A stretch of 64,000 nucleotides of DNA from Paraburkholderia sp. BL25I1N1. Its GTDB lineage: Bacteria; Pseudomonadota; Gammaproteobacteria; Burkholderiales; Burkholderiaceae. Under the pieces are notes generated by a model that saw only the letters and a program-made list of their open reading frames with translations, made no database searches and was not told the DNA's origin. The stretch lies in contig NZ_PVZB01000003.1 in assembly GCF_003002025.1 (NCBI RefSeq), forward strand, positions 1 to 64,000. Direction: 5' to 3'. Shown here piece after piece: positions 35,191 through 44,071 of this stretch; position 1 is the first letter of the stretch; every line of letters starts with the position of its first letter. A program made the translations under genes and the position numbers.

Positions 35191-37026
35191 TCATTGCGCG
35201 GGCGCGGTCTGCCCCATCTGCTCGCCAAACTGCAACGCAGCAAGCTGAGCATAGAGCGGCGAGCTCAGGAGGAGTTCGGCGTGACGACCCTGCGCGACGA
35301 TCCGCCCCTGTTCCAGCACGACAATGCGGTCGGCCTGCTGGACGGTCGCGAGGCGGTGTGCGATGACCAGCGTGGTGCGGTTCTGCGCGGCATTGTCCAG
35401 CGCCTTTTGCACCAGCCGTTCGCTGGCGGCATCGAGCGCACTGGTCGCTTCGTCCAGCAGCAGGATGGGCGGATTCTTCAGGATCGCGCGAGCGATCGCG
35501 ATGCGCTGACGCTGCCCGCCGGACAGCCGCACGCCGCGCTCGCCGAGAAAGGTGTCGTAGCCCTGCGGTAGTTCTTCGATAAAGCCCGCCGCGGCCGCCA
35601 TGTCGGCGGCCCGTTGTACTTGCGCGAGCGTGGCTCCCGGCGCGCCATAGCGGATATTGTCGAGCACGCTTCCAGAAAAAATCACCGATTCCTGCAGCAC
35701 CACGCCGATCTCCTTGCGCAATTCGACAAGCGGCACGTCACGCGTGGGGACGCCGTTGATCAGAATGCGGCCGGCTTGCGGATCGTAAAAGCGCAGCAGC
35801 AACTGGAACAGCGTGGTCTTGCCCGCGCCGGACGGACCGACCAGTGCCACATGTTCACCGGGGCGGACCTCGAGCGAGAGTGCGGAAAGCGCCGCAATGC
35901 CCGGGCGCGATGGATACGAGAAGCTGACATCGTCGAAGCGGATGCCCTCGCCTCGCGCCGGCAGCGCGATCGTCGTCCCGGCCTCGACCACCGGCGAGCG
36001 CGCCGCCAGCAATTGCAGCAGACGTTCGGTGGCGCCGGCAGCGCGCTGCAAATCGCCCCATACTTCGGCGACCGCGCCCACGGCGCCGGCCGTGAACACT
36101 GCGTAGAGAATGAACTGGGACAATTGGCCCGCCGTCATGCGCCCGGCCAGCACCGCCTGCGCCCCGAGCCACAGCACGAATACGATGGCCGTGAACACCA
36201 GCACGATCACCACGGCGGTCAACCAGGCGCGCGCGCGAATGCGCGTGAGCGCGGTCTCGAAGGCCGCCTCCACCGCGCCCGCAAAGCGCTGCGTTTCAAA
36301 AGGCTCCTGCGTGTACGACTGAATGGTCGGCATGGCATTGAGCACCTCGCCCGCCAGCGCGCTCGTGTTCGCGATCTTGTCCTGGCTCGCGCGCGAGAGC
36401 CGTCGCACGCGGCGGCCGAAGATCACGATAGGCGCGACCACCACGACCAGCGTCGCGAGGATGTAGCCGCACAGCACCGGGCTCGTCACCGCCAGCATCG
36501 CCACGCCGCCGGTCAGCAGGAAGAAGTTGCGCAATCCCAGCGACAAGCTCGTGCCCACCACGGTCTGGATGAGGGTGGTGTCCGCAGTGAGCCGCGACAG
36601 CACCTCGCCGGTCTGCGTGGTTTCGAAGAATTGCGGGCTCATGCTCAGCACGTGATCGTAGACCGCGCGCCGCAAGTCGGCCGTGACCCGCTCGCCGAGC
36701 CATGACACGAGGTAGAAGCGCAGCGCCGTGGCGCCGGCCAGTACCAGCGATACGACCAATAGCGCGAGGAAATAGCGGTCGATGTGCCCCCGGTCGCCCG
36801 CGGCGAAGCCACGGTCGATCAGGTATTTGAACGCCACCGGCAAAACCAGCGTGGCGCCCGCCGAGCTCACCAGCGCGAGGAACGCGAGCGCCCAGCGGCC
36901 GGCGTAGGGGCGCAGGAAGGGAAACAGTGCGAAGAGCGGGCTGATACGGCGTGAAGGCGGCGACGTCTTGGAGACACTGGCGGCAGCGGACTGAGTCCGT
37001 GCAACCTCATCGGTTGGCTGAATCAC
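35191..37026 (-). CDS. ABC transporter, fused membrane and ATPase domains (exporter)
   Basis: The 611-residue half transporter has six helices (about 35-330) and an ATPase domain with GPSGAGKTT (Walker A), LSGGQRQRIAIARA (signature) and ILLLDEATSALD (Walker B). This is the lipid/drug exporter type (MsbA, LmrA). The start is GTG at 37026, which overlaps the stop of the SET gene as GTGA. It is likely a dimeric exporter; the cargo is unknown. Confidence 0.9.
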   Translation of the reverse strand: MIQPTDEVARTQSAAASVSKTSPPSRRISPLFALFPFLRPYAGRWALAFLALVSSAGATLVLPVAFKYLIDRGFAAGDRGHIDRYFLALLVVSLVLAGATALRFYLVSWLGERVTADLRRAVYDHVLSMSPQFFETTQTGEVLSRLTADTTLIQTVVGTSLSLGLRNFFLLTGGVAMLAVTSPVLCGYILATLVVVVAPIVIFGRRVRRLSRASQDKIANTSALAGEVLNAMPTIQSYTQEPFETQRFAGAVEAAFETALTRIRARAWLTAVVIVLVFTAIVFVLWLGAQAVLAGRMTAGQLSQFILYAVFTAGAVGAVAEVWGDLQRAAGATERLLQLLAARSPVVEAGTTIALPARGEGIRFDDVSFSYPSRPGIAALSALSLEVRPGEHVALVGPSGAGKTTLFQLLLRFYDPQAGRILINGVPTRDVPLVELRKEIGVVLQESVIFSGSVLDNIRYGAPGATLAQVQRAADMAAAAGFIEELPQGYDTFLGERGVRLSGGQRQRIAIARAILKNPPILLLDEATSALDAASERLVQKALDNAAQNRTTLVIAHRLATVQQADRIVVLEQGRIVAQGRHAELLLSSPLYAQLAALQFGEQMGQTAPAQ

Positions 37027-37463
37027 GCGACATCCGCCAGCATCGACCGACGACAATCCGCCGCGGCGCACCGGCAAGCGTATTGGGCTCGAACGTCCTC
37101 GTCCGCGGGATCGTCGGTCGTGAGCAGGTATTCGATAAACAGTTCCTCGCCCGCATCGATCGGCCGGATCGTGTGAATGAAGATGCGGCCATCATCCTCG
37201 ATGGTCTCGCAGTTCGGCGCGCAGGCGTGGTTCAGCCAACGCGCACTATTGCCTCCGCGGCTTCCGTCGATCACGCGCCCGTCCGACAGGCCGAAAAGAA
37301 ACGTGTGCCCAGCGACGCCTTCGCGCCGATGCCGGCGCACCGCTTCCCGCCAGCTCGTCAATTCGCCCCGGTATTCAAGCACGCACTCACCCGCCGCGAG
37401 CGGCCGCATCGCGAACACACCCTTTCCGTGGACTGACGACCGCCGTACGATCACGCGCCGCAT
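37023..37463 (-). CDS. SET domain protein-lysine methyltransferase
   Basis: The 146-residue product is a complete minimal SET domain. It opens VRRSSVHGKGVFAMR, has the key NHACAPNC (78-85) and an EYL tyrosine near 112 for substrate and cofactor. It ends with three cysteines (C130, C132, C137) like a post-SET zinc site. Bacterial SET proteins methylate ribosomal or chromatin-like proteins. The ATG at 37463 has AAGGA. Its stop overlaps the exporter start, so the two proteins are made together. Confidence 0.88.
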   Translation of the reverse strand: MRRVIVRRSSVHGKGVFAMRPLAAGECVLEYRGELTSWREAVRRHRREGVAGHTFLFGLSDGRVIDGSRGGNSARWLNHACAPNCETIEDDGRIFIHTIRPIDAGEELFIEYLLTTDDPADEDVRAQYACRCAAADCRRSMLADVA

Positions 37464-37943
37464 ACTGGTTCCTTGACTGATTGACGCACCAGTATACGAG
37501 TGCAATTGCGCGCTTGCATGATTTTGTGCCGGCTTTCGGCACACATGGCCGTCCTGTCGAACGACAGTCGCCACATGGAGCTCGATATCGTTCCTGTACG
37601 GCTCGGAACCACTGCCGTACCCTTACCTCGTCCTTTAACTGAAATCGCTACCTCAGCCGGCGCGTGAGAATTTTCAGAGCCTGGCTCGCCGGGATGTTTG
37701 GCGAACTGGGCCAACGGGATTGATCCCAAGGGCCGCACACGGTGATAGATGAACATCGCAATAGATCATCCATTCCTTAAGGAAACCTGAAGTAATAGCC
37801 TCATTTCACGGATCTTTCTTCTCATCGCATCAATCGCCAATGAGTTATGGAATCGAAAGCGTCGCTTCATCCAGACGACTCAATTCCACTGCACATTCTT
37901 TCCCGGATTACCAAATATTCCGCAGCAACCTAAAGGACGGGAA
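37464..37943. other. Divergent intergenic region between SET and phosphatase genes
   Basis: The 480 bases hold a TGTGCCG/CGGCACA hairpin at 37525-37543, close to the SET start, a CTGTCG-AA-CGACAG repeat at 37554-37567, and the TTCCTTAAGGAA palindrome listed separately. No gene is seen. Confidence 0.5.
37773..37784. promoter_or_regulatory. Perfect 12-bp palindrome upstream of the phosphatase
   Basis: TTCCTTAAGGAA lies 160 bp upstream of the alkaline phosphatase-family start. It may be a regulator site or chance; the surrounding sequence is AT-rich. Confidence 0.35.
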
Positions 37944-39620
37944 ATGAAGACGATCAGAATCTGGAAGCGAACGCAAATCGCCGTTGGCCTGGGCGCTGTC
38001 CTGCTTGCCGCGCTGCACCCGGCAGGCGCCACGGCGGCCGATGATCACGATCATCGTGATCATCACCATGAGTCGGTGAAGCATGTGCTGCTGATCAGCT
38101 TCGACGGTTTGCACGAACAGGATGTTGCGCGCTGCGTCGGATCGAATGCATGCCCGAATCTTGCGTTGCTGGCGAAGTCGGGGACGACCTACACCAATGC
38201 GCACACGCCTGGCCTTTCGGATTCGTTCCCGGGGCTCGCTGCGCTCGTCACCGGTGGCTCACCCAAATCCGCGGGCCTGTTCTACGACGTATCCTATGAC
38301 CGCACGCTCTACGCGCCGTCCGATAGCAATTGCACCGGCAAGCAAGGCTGGAATGTCGTATTCGACGAGACTACCGGCATCGACGGCGAGAACGGCGGCG
38401 CACTGACGCATCTCGACGGTGGCGGCGCGTTCAATCCGCAGGCCATCCCGCACGCTTTGCTCAATGGCGTCTGTACGCCCGTCTATCCGCATAACTATGT
38501 GAAGACCAACACGGTCTTCGAAGTGGTCAAACGCAACGTGAAAGGCGCTCGCACTGCCTGGGCGGACAAACATGCGTGGGGCTACGACTGGCTCAATGGA
38601 CCTTCCGGCAAAGGCGTCGACGATCTTTCCCGCACCGAGATCAATTCGATCGATCCCGCCACCAACACGAACTACACCGACGTCTACACGCACACGGAAC
38701 AGTTCGACAATTTCCATGTGCAGTCGCTGATCGATGAAATTGACGGCAAGGATTCGACTGGCCGATCCGGCGCCGATGTGCCCACCCTGTTTGGGACCAA
38801 CTTCCAGACTTTGAGCGTCGCCCAGAAGGCAACGGTCGCGAATGGAGGCGGCTATCTGGATGCGAGTTTCACGCCGGGTCCGCAGGTAACCAACGCGATT
38901 GCGTATCTGGACAACGCCTTGGGTCGCATCGTGGCCGAACTGAAGCAACGCGACCTGTATTCGTCGACGGCGATCATCGTCACGGCGAAGCACGGGCAAT
39001 CCCCGACCGACCATTCGAAGCTGGTGAAGAACGGCGACACGCTCTCGAAACTGCTTGAAGCAAACAACTATCTGGATCCGAACGGCAACTTCGGGCAGAA
39101 CAGCACGAAGAGCGGCAACCTCAATGACGGAACCGGGCTCGCCGGCACGGGGTTCGTGCAGACCGACGACGTCGGCCTGATCTGGTTGCGCGATCAACGC
39201 CAACTGCCGGCTGTCGTGAAGACCTTGAAGGACAACCTGAGCTGCAACGCACCCGGCATTTGTGCGGACGGCCCGCAAGCGTACATTCTGTATGGCCCGC
39301 AACTGGCCGGCCGGTTCGGCGATCCGGCACGTGGACGCACGCCTGACATCGTCGTTCAGCCGAACCCCGGGGTCATCTATACGTCGAGCGCGACCAAGGA
39401 CGAAGAGCACGGCGGCAACGCTCCCGACGACAGCCATCTCGGTCTCGTGGTCTACGTGCCTCACGCCCGTCACGCGGGACAGGTGAACGACGAGCGCGTA
39501 CTGACCACCCAGGTTGCGCCGACGATCCTGCAGTTGCTCGGTCTTGAGCCTGAACTGCTGCACTCGGTCGCTATTGAGGGAACGCGCGCGCTGCCGGAGT
39601 TCGATCGCGAGCGGTTTTAG
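37944..39620 (+). CDS. Secreted alkaline phosphatase superfamily protein
   Basis: The 558-residue product has a signal peptide (IAVGLGAVLLAALHPAGATA), then a His/Asp-rich stretch (DDHDHRDHHHES). It then has a phosphodiesterase/phosphatase fold with VLLISFDGLHEQD and the Thr/Ser nucleophile region SDSFPGLAALVTG. Metal ligands appear in IIVTAKHGQSPTDH and GGNAPDDSHLGLVVYVP. This resembles type I phosphodiesterases/nucleotide pyrophosphatases acting outside the cytoplasm. ATG 37944 has AAAGGA. Confidence 0.87.
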   Translation: MKTIRIWKRTQIAVGLGAVLLAALHPAGATAADDHDHRDHHHESVKHVLLISFDGLHEQDVARCVGSNACPNLALLAKSGTTYTNAHTPGLSDSFPGLAALVTGGSPKSAGLFYDVSYDRTLYAPSDSNCTGKQGWNVVFDETTGIDGENGGALTHLDGGGAFNPQAIPHALLNGVCTPVYPHNYVKTNTVFEVVKRNVKGARTAWADKHAWGYDWLNGPSGKGVDDLSRTEINSIDPATNTNYTDVYTHTEQFDNFHVQSLIDEIDGKDSTGRSGADVPTLFGTNFQTLSVAQKATVANGGGYLDASFTPGPQVTNAIAYLDNALGRIVAELKQRDLYSSTAIIVTAKHGQSPTDHSKLVKNGDTLSKLLEANNYLDPNGNFGQNSTKSGNLNDGTGLAGTGFVQTDDVGLIWLRDQRQLPAVVKTLKDNLSCNAPGICADGPQAYILYGPQLAGRFGDPARGRTPDIVVQPNPGVIYTSSATKDEEHGGNAPDDSHLGLVVYVPHARHAGQVNDERVLTTQVAPTILQLLGLEPELLHSVAIEGTRALPEFDRERF

Positions 39621-39723
39621 GCGAATGGCGGCACTCTGCCGCTAATGGGCCACGGCAAATAAGCGAAGCGTCGCGATTCTTTTGGACCTTCAACGCTTCC
39701 ATATCGTGTCGTCGGTGGCCTGT

Positions 39724-39751
39724 GGCCGGCCTGGAGAGTTCCAGGCCGGCC
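39724..39751 (+). terminator. 12-bp perfect hairpin after the phosphatase gene
   Basis: GGCCGGCCTGGA pairs with TCCAGGCCGGCC around GAGT. It lies about 100 bp past the phosphatase stop and in front of the isochorismatase-like start. There is no U-tract. Confidence 0.6.
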
Positions 39752-39864
39752 GCTCACTCGAACGCGGTCGTGCTAGAGTCGGGCATCTTTTTCGCTATCG
39801 CGTAGCCCTTATGCCGCCACGCCTTGAATCTGAACCCGCCGCTCCGGCAGATCATCAACAAGGC

Positions 39865-40467
39865 ATGGAAGGCGCCGCCGCGACGCAGAGCCTTGACATG
39901 CGGATTCCACCGATCGTGCCCGCGCGAACCGCTCTGGTGGTCATGCATTATCAGACGGACATCATGCGGTTATTTCCATCGGTCGCACCTTCTCTGCTCG
40001 CCAACACGCGCAAGCTGTGTGACGCCGCGCGGGCCAAAAGTGTCAGCGTCTATTTCGCCAGGATCCACTTCAGTCCCGGCTATCCGGAAGTCAGTCCGTT
40101 GAACAGAAACGGGCAGGGAATCAAGCAACTGGGTCTCTTCGTCGACGACGAGATCGCGCCGGAACTCGGCCAGCTGGCCACTGAACCGCTCATCATTGCG
40201 CATCGTGCCAGCGTGTTCTTTGGTACCGACCTGCAGGCGCGGCTTTCCACGCAGGGGATCGATACGCTAATCATGGTTGGGATAGCGTCGACCGGCGTGG
40301 TGCTGTCGTCGGTTGCGTACGCGAGTGACGCGGACTTCCGCTTATTGACGGTCAAGGATTGCTGTTACGCCCCGGATCAGGTCGTGCACGATCATCTGTT
40401 TTCAACGGCCTTCGATTCGCGCACGACGGTATTGTCACTCGCTGATGCCTTGTTGTTGCTCGCCTAG
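39865..40467 (+). CDS. Isochorismatase-like hydrolase, catalytic Cys not conserved
   Basis: The roughly 200-residue protein has the fold start ARTALVVMHYQTDIMRLFPS with the catalytic Asp, and Lys/Arg around IAHRASVFFGTDL. The loop usually containing the nucleophile Cys reads GIASTGVVLSSVAYAS, with Val where Cys is expected. That occurs in some subfamilies. The start is uncertain (39811, 39865 or 39898); a hairpin upstream makes longer forms unlikely. Substrate unknown. Confidence 0.75.
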   Translation: MEGAAATQSLDMRIPPIVPARTALVVMHYQTDIMRLFPSVAPSLLANTRKLCDAARAKSVSVYFARIHFSPGYPEVSPLNRNGQGIKQLGLFVDDEIAPELGQLATEPLIIAHRASVFFGTDLQARLSTQGIDTLIMVGIASTGVVLSSVAYASDADFRLLTVKDCCYAPDQVVHDHLFSTAFDSRTTVLSLADALLLLA

Positions 40468-40543
40468 CATGTGCTGGCGTTTTTTCGGCCTTCCATGCTA
40501 GTCAGCCGCTCCGCTGTGCGCTGTTCAGATCGATCTTTGGCGT

Positions 40544-40789
40544 TCAAGAAAACAGCGGTAAAGACTGCATTGCCATTTGGCGCGGGCGCGGGCGTCGGGA
40601 AGCCGTGGGTCGGCCGCTCCGTACGGAAGCTTGCTCGCCGGGGGAGCCAAGGCGCCTGTTGAGATCCGACAGTGCTTTGCAGACAGACGTGTGATCGGGC
40701 ATGCCGGCCAATGCCAACTCGAGCCGGTTCAGCAGATCCGGCAGACTCGATTCTCCAGTCATCTTTCCTGCGAACTTCCGCTTCCGCAT
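40544..40789 (-). CDS. Small hypothetical basic protein
   Basis: The 81-residue product has a helical N-terminal half (LPDLLNRLELALAGMPDHTS) and a basic, Arg/Pro-rich tail. A good ribosome site (CAGGAG) lies eight bases before ATG 40789. A promoter-like element shared with another small gene in this window lies 44 bp upstream. No family is recognised. Confidence 0.6.
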   Translation of the reverse strand: MRKRKFAGKMTGESSLPDLLNRLELALAGMPDHTSVCKALSDLNRRLGSPGEQASVRSGRPTASRRPRPRQMAMQSLPLFS

Positions 40790-40832
40790 AAGACCGCTCC
40801 TGATTCGACAGACACTGCGCGCACAGCATCGC

Positions 40833-40862
40833 ATGCTACCAGGTCGACAGGGGCGCGTCCAG
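40833..40862 (-). promoter_or_regulatory. Promoter-like element shared with a second small gene
   Basis: On the minus strand CTGGAC and TAGCAT are separated by 18 bases. The last 7 spacer bases and the -10 form GACCTGGTAGCAT, identical at 50796-50808. It precedes the small basic protein. Confidence 0.5.
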
Positions 40863-41013
40863 GCGGGTTCCTTTCGACGTTCATGCTCCTTTCATCCCGG
40901 CTGCGCATGCAGCATCTCTCCGTGCTCGCCGAACATTGGGACGTGCTGCCGGACGAGGCAACCGAGGCCGAATCGAATAGCGGCCTGCCCATGTTCGGGA
41001 TTCGCTTTCCGCG

Positions 41014-41904
41014 CTAGTGAGCGCATCCTTCGCGCTCGAGCCATGCGCGGAACAGCACGACCAGTTCATCCGCCGACTTCGCATCGGGAACGTAAGTGCA
41101 ATAGCTTCGCGACGGCAAGCGAGGACCGGCGAACGGCGCGACGAGCCGGCCGGCCGCGAGGTCATCGGCGATCAGAGCGGTCGGTCCCATCGCGACGCCG
41201 ATCCCGTCAATGGCCGCTTGCAATGTCAGAAAGAAGTGGTCGAAGGTCAGCGCGGCGGCTGGCCTGAGTGCTGGAACCTCCGCGCTCGCCAGCCAGTCCG
41301 GCCAAACCCGCGGAAGACTCGACGTATGCAGCAACGTGTGCTGCCGCATATCATCCGGCGTTCGGAGCGGCAGGCGCTGCAAGAGCGCCGGGCTACACAC
41401 AGGCACTCGCTCCTCGGACAGGAAAGGCCGCATCGAATAGCCATAGAAGGTGTCCGGGCCGCCCCGGACGATCGCGTCGTATGTCTCCTTCAGACTCTCC
41501 AACGACTCGTTCGATGTGTACACACTGACGTCCACGTCGGGATGCGCGGCGCGGAAGGTCGCCAGTCTCGGCACCAGCCAGCGCAAGGTGAAGGTCGCGG
41601 GCGCATTCACGGACAGTGTCCGGGAGAGCGTTTCAGGGAATCCGTATCGGGCCGTGGCCTGCGAGAGCCCCTCGAACAAAGGACCGATTTCCGCCAGATA
41701 AGCCTTCGCTGCCGGCGTCAGTGCGACGCGCCGGTTGTGCCGTTCGAACAACGATGCACCAAGCCACTCTTCGAGCGCGCGCACATGCTGGCTCACTGCA
41801 CCGTGTGTCACGTGCAGTTCGGCGGCGGCTTCCTTGAAGCTGCCGAGACGGCCGGCGGCCTCGAAGGCGCGCAGGGCATTGAGCGGCGGCAGTGTTCGCT
41901 TCAT
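41014..41904 (-). CDS. LysR family transcriptional regulator, GcvA-like
   Basis: The 296-residue protein has an N-terminal winged HTH (FEAAGRLGSFKEAAAELHVT then HGAVSQHVRALE) and the C-terminal ligand domain of the GcvA group (DDMRQHTLLHTSS, AIDGIGVAMGPTALIADDLA). LysR proteins of this type act on divergent neighbours, here the EamA transporter gene. The ATG at 41904 is used; the TTG six bases earlier is not needed. The ligand is unknown. Confidence 0.9.
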   Translation of the reverse strand: MKRTLPPLNALRAFEAAGRLGSFKEAAAELHVTHGAVSQHVRALEEWLGASLFERHNRRVALTPAAKAYLAEIGPLFEGLSQATARYGFPETLSRTLSVNAPATFTLRWLVPRLATFRAAHPDVDVSVYTSNESLESLKETYDAIVRGGPDTFYGYSMRPFLSEERVPVCSPALLQRLPLRTPDDMRQHTLLHTSSLPRVWPDWLASAEVPALRPAAALTFDHFFLTLQAAIDGIGVAMGPTALIADDLAAGRLVAPFAGPRLPSRSYCTYVPDAKSADELVVLFRAWLEREGCAH

Positions 41905-42028
41905 TCGCAAGAGTTTATCTAACGCGAATCCCCAATTTAACTGGTTTGTGGCGCCGCTACAAGATAGATAAGCTTCTTATTGCGCCGCTGATTTCGGCTC
42001 TCCCACTCTTTTCCTGTCCTGAACCCGC

Positions 42029-42871
42029 ATGCTCAGTTACACCGGCGGTCTCGTCCTCATTGCCGCTTTGCTTCACGCGAGCTGGAACGCGATGCTGCAC
42101 GGCAACCGCGACCGCTTCCTCTCCATGACGTGGATGAGTATCGCCATCGCCGCGGTCGCCACGCTCGTGATCGTGTTCACGCCTCGGCCCGCCGACGCGG
42201 CCTGGCCGTACGTCGCCGCATCGGGGCTCGTGCATATCGTCTACAACGTCTGCCTCGTGCGAGCCTATCGTCGCGGCGATCTGGCGCAGGCCTATCCGAT
42301 CGCACGCGGCTCGTCGCCGCTGCTCGTCACACTCGGCGCGGCGCTCTTCGCGCATGAGGCGATCGGCCCCTTGCACGCGCTCGGGGTCGCGCTGATCTCC
42401 GGCGGCATCATGGCACTCGCGCTGCAGGGCGGGCGCGTGTCGAGCGCGGGTGCATTGGCCGCGCTGGCGACCGGTGCGTCGATCGCGCTCTATACCGTGA
42501 TCGACGGCATCGGCGTGCGCTTATCCGGCGGCGAGGCGCTCGCTTATACCGCCTGGATGTTCCTGTTCTACTGGCTGATGCCGGTGCTGTTCGTCGCGAT
42601 GCGCGGGCACGAGGCGCTGTGGACACCCGTGAGAGCGGAGCCCGTCGCCGTCGGGTTGTCGCTCGCTGGCGGCCTGGTGTCGATCACCGCGTATGGCATC
42701 GTGATCTGGGCCATGCAGTCGGGCGCGATGGGTACGGTATCCGCGTTGCGAGAGACCAGCGTGGTGTTCGCGGTGCTGATCGGACGCGTGATTTTGCGGG
42801 AAGCGGTAAGCGCCAGGCGCTGGCTCGCGTGCCTGATCGTCGCGGCCGGGGCGGTCTGTTTAGGGCTTTGA
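42029..42871 (+). CDS. EamA/DMT family transporter
   Basis: The 280-residue membrane protein has ten helices in two EamA repeats (first half from YTGGLVLIAALLHASWNAML, second from ALATGASIALYTVIDGIGVR). Such carriers export amino acids, purines or toxic metabolites. It diverges from the LysR gene with a 124-bp gap. Inverted TTATCT/AGATAA half sites lie in that gap. Confidence 0.88.
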   Translation: MLSYTGGLVLIAALLHASWNAMLHGNRDRFLSMTWMSIAIAAVATLVIVFTPRPADAAWPYVAASGLVHIVYNVCLVRAYRRGDLAQAYPIARGSSPLLVTLGAALFAHEAIGPLHALGVALISGGIMALALQGGRVSSAGALAALATGASIALYTVIDGIGVRLSGGEALAYTAWMFLFYWLMPVLFVAMRGHEALWTPVRAEPVAVGLSLAGGLVSITAYGIVIWAMQSGAMGTVSALRETSVVFAVLIGRVILREAVSARRWLACLIVAAGAVCLGL

Positions 42872-43227
42872 TCAGACAGGATCGCGCCCCGCCCAAATTG
42901 AAGCAGCCGCTCTTTTTCTTCGGAGTACAAGCAACTTCGCTGCCACGACGGCGGATTCGCCCTACAGTCCGCTAACTACAAAAGTCTTTTTTGTTCTACG
43001 CTATAGGTGCGGTTCGCGGCGCGTCTCGATGTCTGTCCCGTATCACGGCTATCCGGGGAAGCCACAGACTCCGCTGCACGCCGTAGACGCTATTCCGGCG
43101 CGGTACGGTGCAACCGGCCGGAAGTAATCTCGAGACAGTCCTATCGCCACTCAATACTCCGGCAGCCCGGCGGACCTCGCTCCGACCGTGGCACTCGAAC
43201 CCTGCACCCGACCTATGGAGACTAATG
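42872..43227. other. Intergenic region upstream of the peroxiredoxin gene
   Basis: The 356 bases include an AT-rich tract at about 42973-43008 where a promoter may lie. No gene or strong palindrome was recognised. Confidence 0.45.
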
Positions 43228-43884
43228 ATGTCGATTCGATTAGGAGAAGACGCTCCCGATTTCACCGCGGAAACCACCGAAGGAACGATCCATTTTCACG
43301 AATGGATCGGCGACCATTGGGCAGTCCTGTTTTCGCATCCGAAGGATTTCACACCCGTTTGCACCACGGAACTCGGATACCTTGCAGGCCTCAAGCCGGA
43401 ATTCGATAAGCGCAACACGAAAATTATCGGGCTCAGCGTCGATCCGGTCAGCGACCATACGGAGTGGGTCAAGGACATCGCCGAGACACAGGGCCACGCA
43501 ATCAATTACCCGCTGATCGGCGACTCGGACCTGAAAGTCGCGAAGCTCTACGACATGATCCATCCCGAGGCGAGCGGCGGGGGCCCGCGCACCGCGGTCG
43601 ACAACGCTACCGTACGCTCGGTGTTTCTCATCGGCCCGGACAAGAAGGTCAAGGCCATGCTCGTCTATCCGATGAGCGCGGGCCGCAATTTCGACGAAGT
43701 ATTGCGCCTGCTCGATGCGCTGCAACTCAACGCGAAACACACGGTGGCGACACCGGTGAACTGGAAGCCGGGTGAAGACGTCATCATTCCAACATCTGTT
43801 TCCAACGACGCCGCGAAGCAAAAATATCCGCAGGGTTTCAAAACCGTGAAGCCTTATCTGCGGTACGTCGAGCAACCGAAGTAA
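43228..43884 (+). CDS. 1-Cys peroxiredoxin (Prx6 type)
   Basis: The 218-residue enzyme has the peroxidatic site FSHPKDFTPVCTTELG with C45, and the Prx6 C-terminal extension (VATPVNWKPGEDVIIPTSVS, then KPYLRYV). It reduces peroxides in the cytoplasm with a small thiol partner. No resolving Cys is seen. Start ATG 43228 has GGAG seven bases upstream; ATG 43225 is also possible. A tandem hairpin terminator follows. Confidence 0.92.
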   Translation: MSIRLGEDAPDFTAETTEGTIHFHEWIGDHWAVLFSHPKDFTPVCTTELGYLAGLKPEFDKRNTKIIGLSVDPVSDHTEWVKDIAETQGHAINYPLIGDSDLKVAKLYDMIHPEASGGGPRTAVDNATVRSVFLIGPDKKVKAMLVYPMSAGRNFDEVLRLLDALQLNAKHTVATPVNWKPGEDVIIPTSVSNDAAKQKYPQGFKTVKPYLRYVEQPK

Positions 43885-43903
43885 CACGCGCGGATTGGAG
43901 CGA

Positions 43904-43968
43904 CGCGCGCCGGACAGTGCAAAGTCCGGCGCGCGAGGTGAGTCCGGGTGCAGTCATGCGCCCGGACT
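43904..43968 (+). terminator. Two tandem hairpins after the peroxiredoxin gene
   Basis: The first is a 12-bp perfect stem (43904-43915 with 43924-43935, loop AGTGCAAA). The second has an 8-bp core AGTCCGGG/CCCGGACT (43941-43948 with 43961-43968). They separate the peroxiredoxin from the next gene. U-tracts are absent. Confidence 0.6.
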
Positions 43969-44071
43969 TCTGAGCGGGGCAGCGCCCAACCGGGCTACCT
44001 GTGGGGTAATCGGCGGCACCGCATGGGCCGCCATCTTAAGCGCTCGCAGGAGCGGGCCGCGGAGCGAAAAC

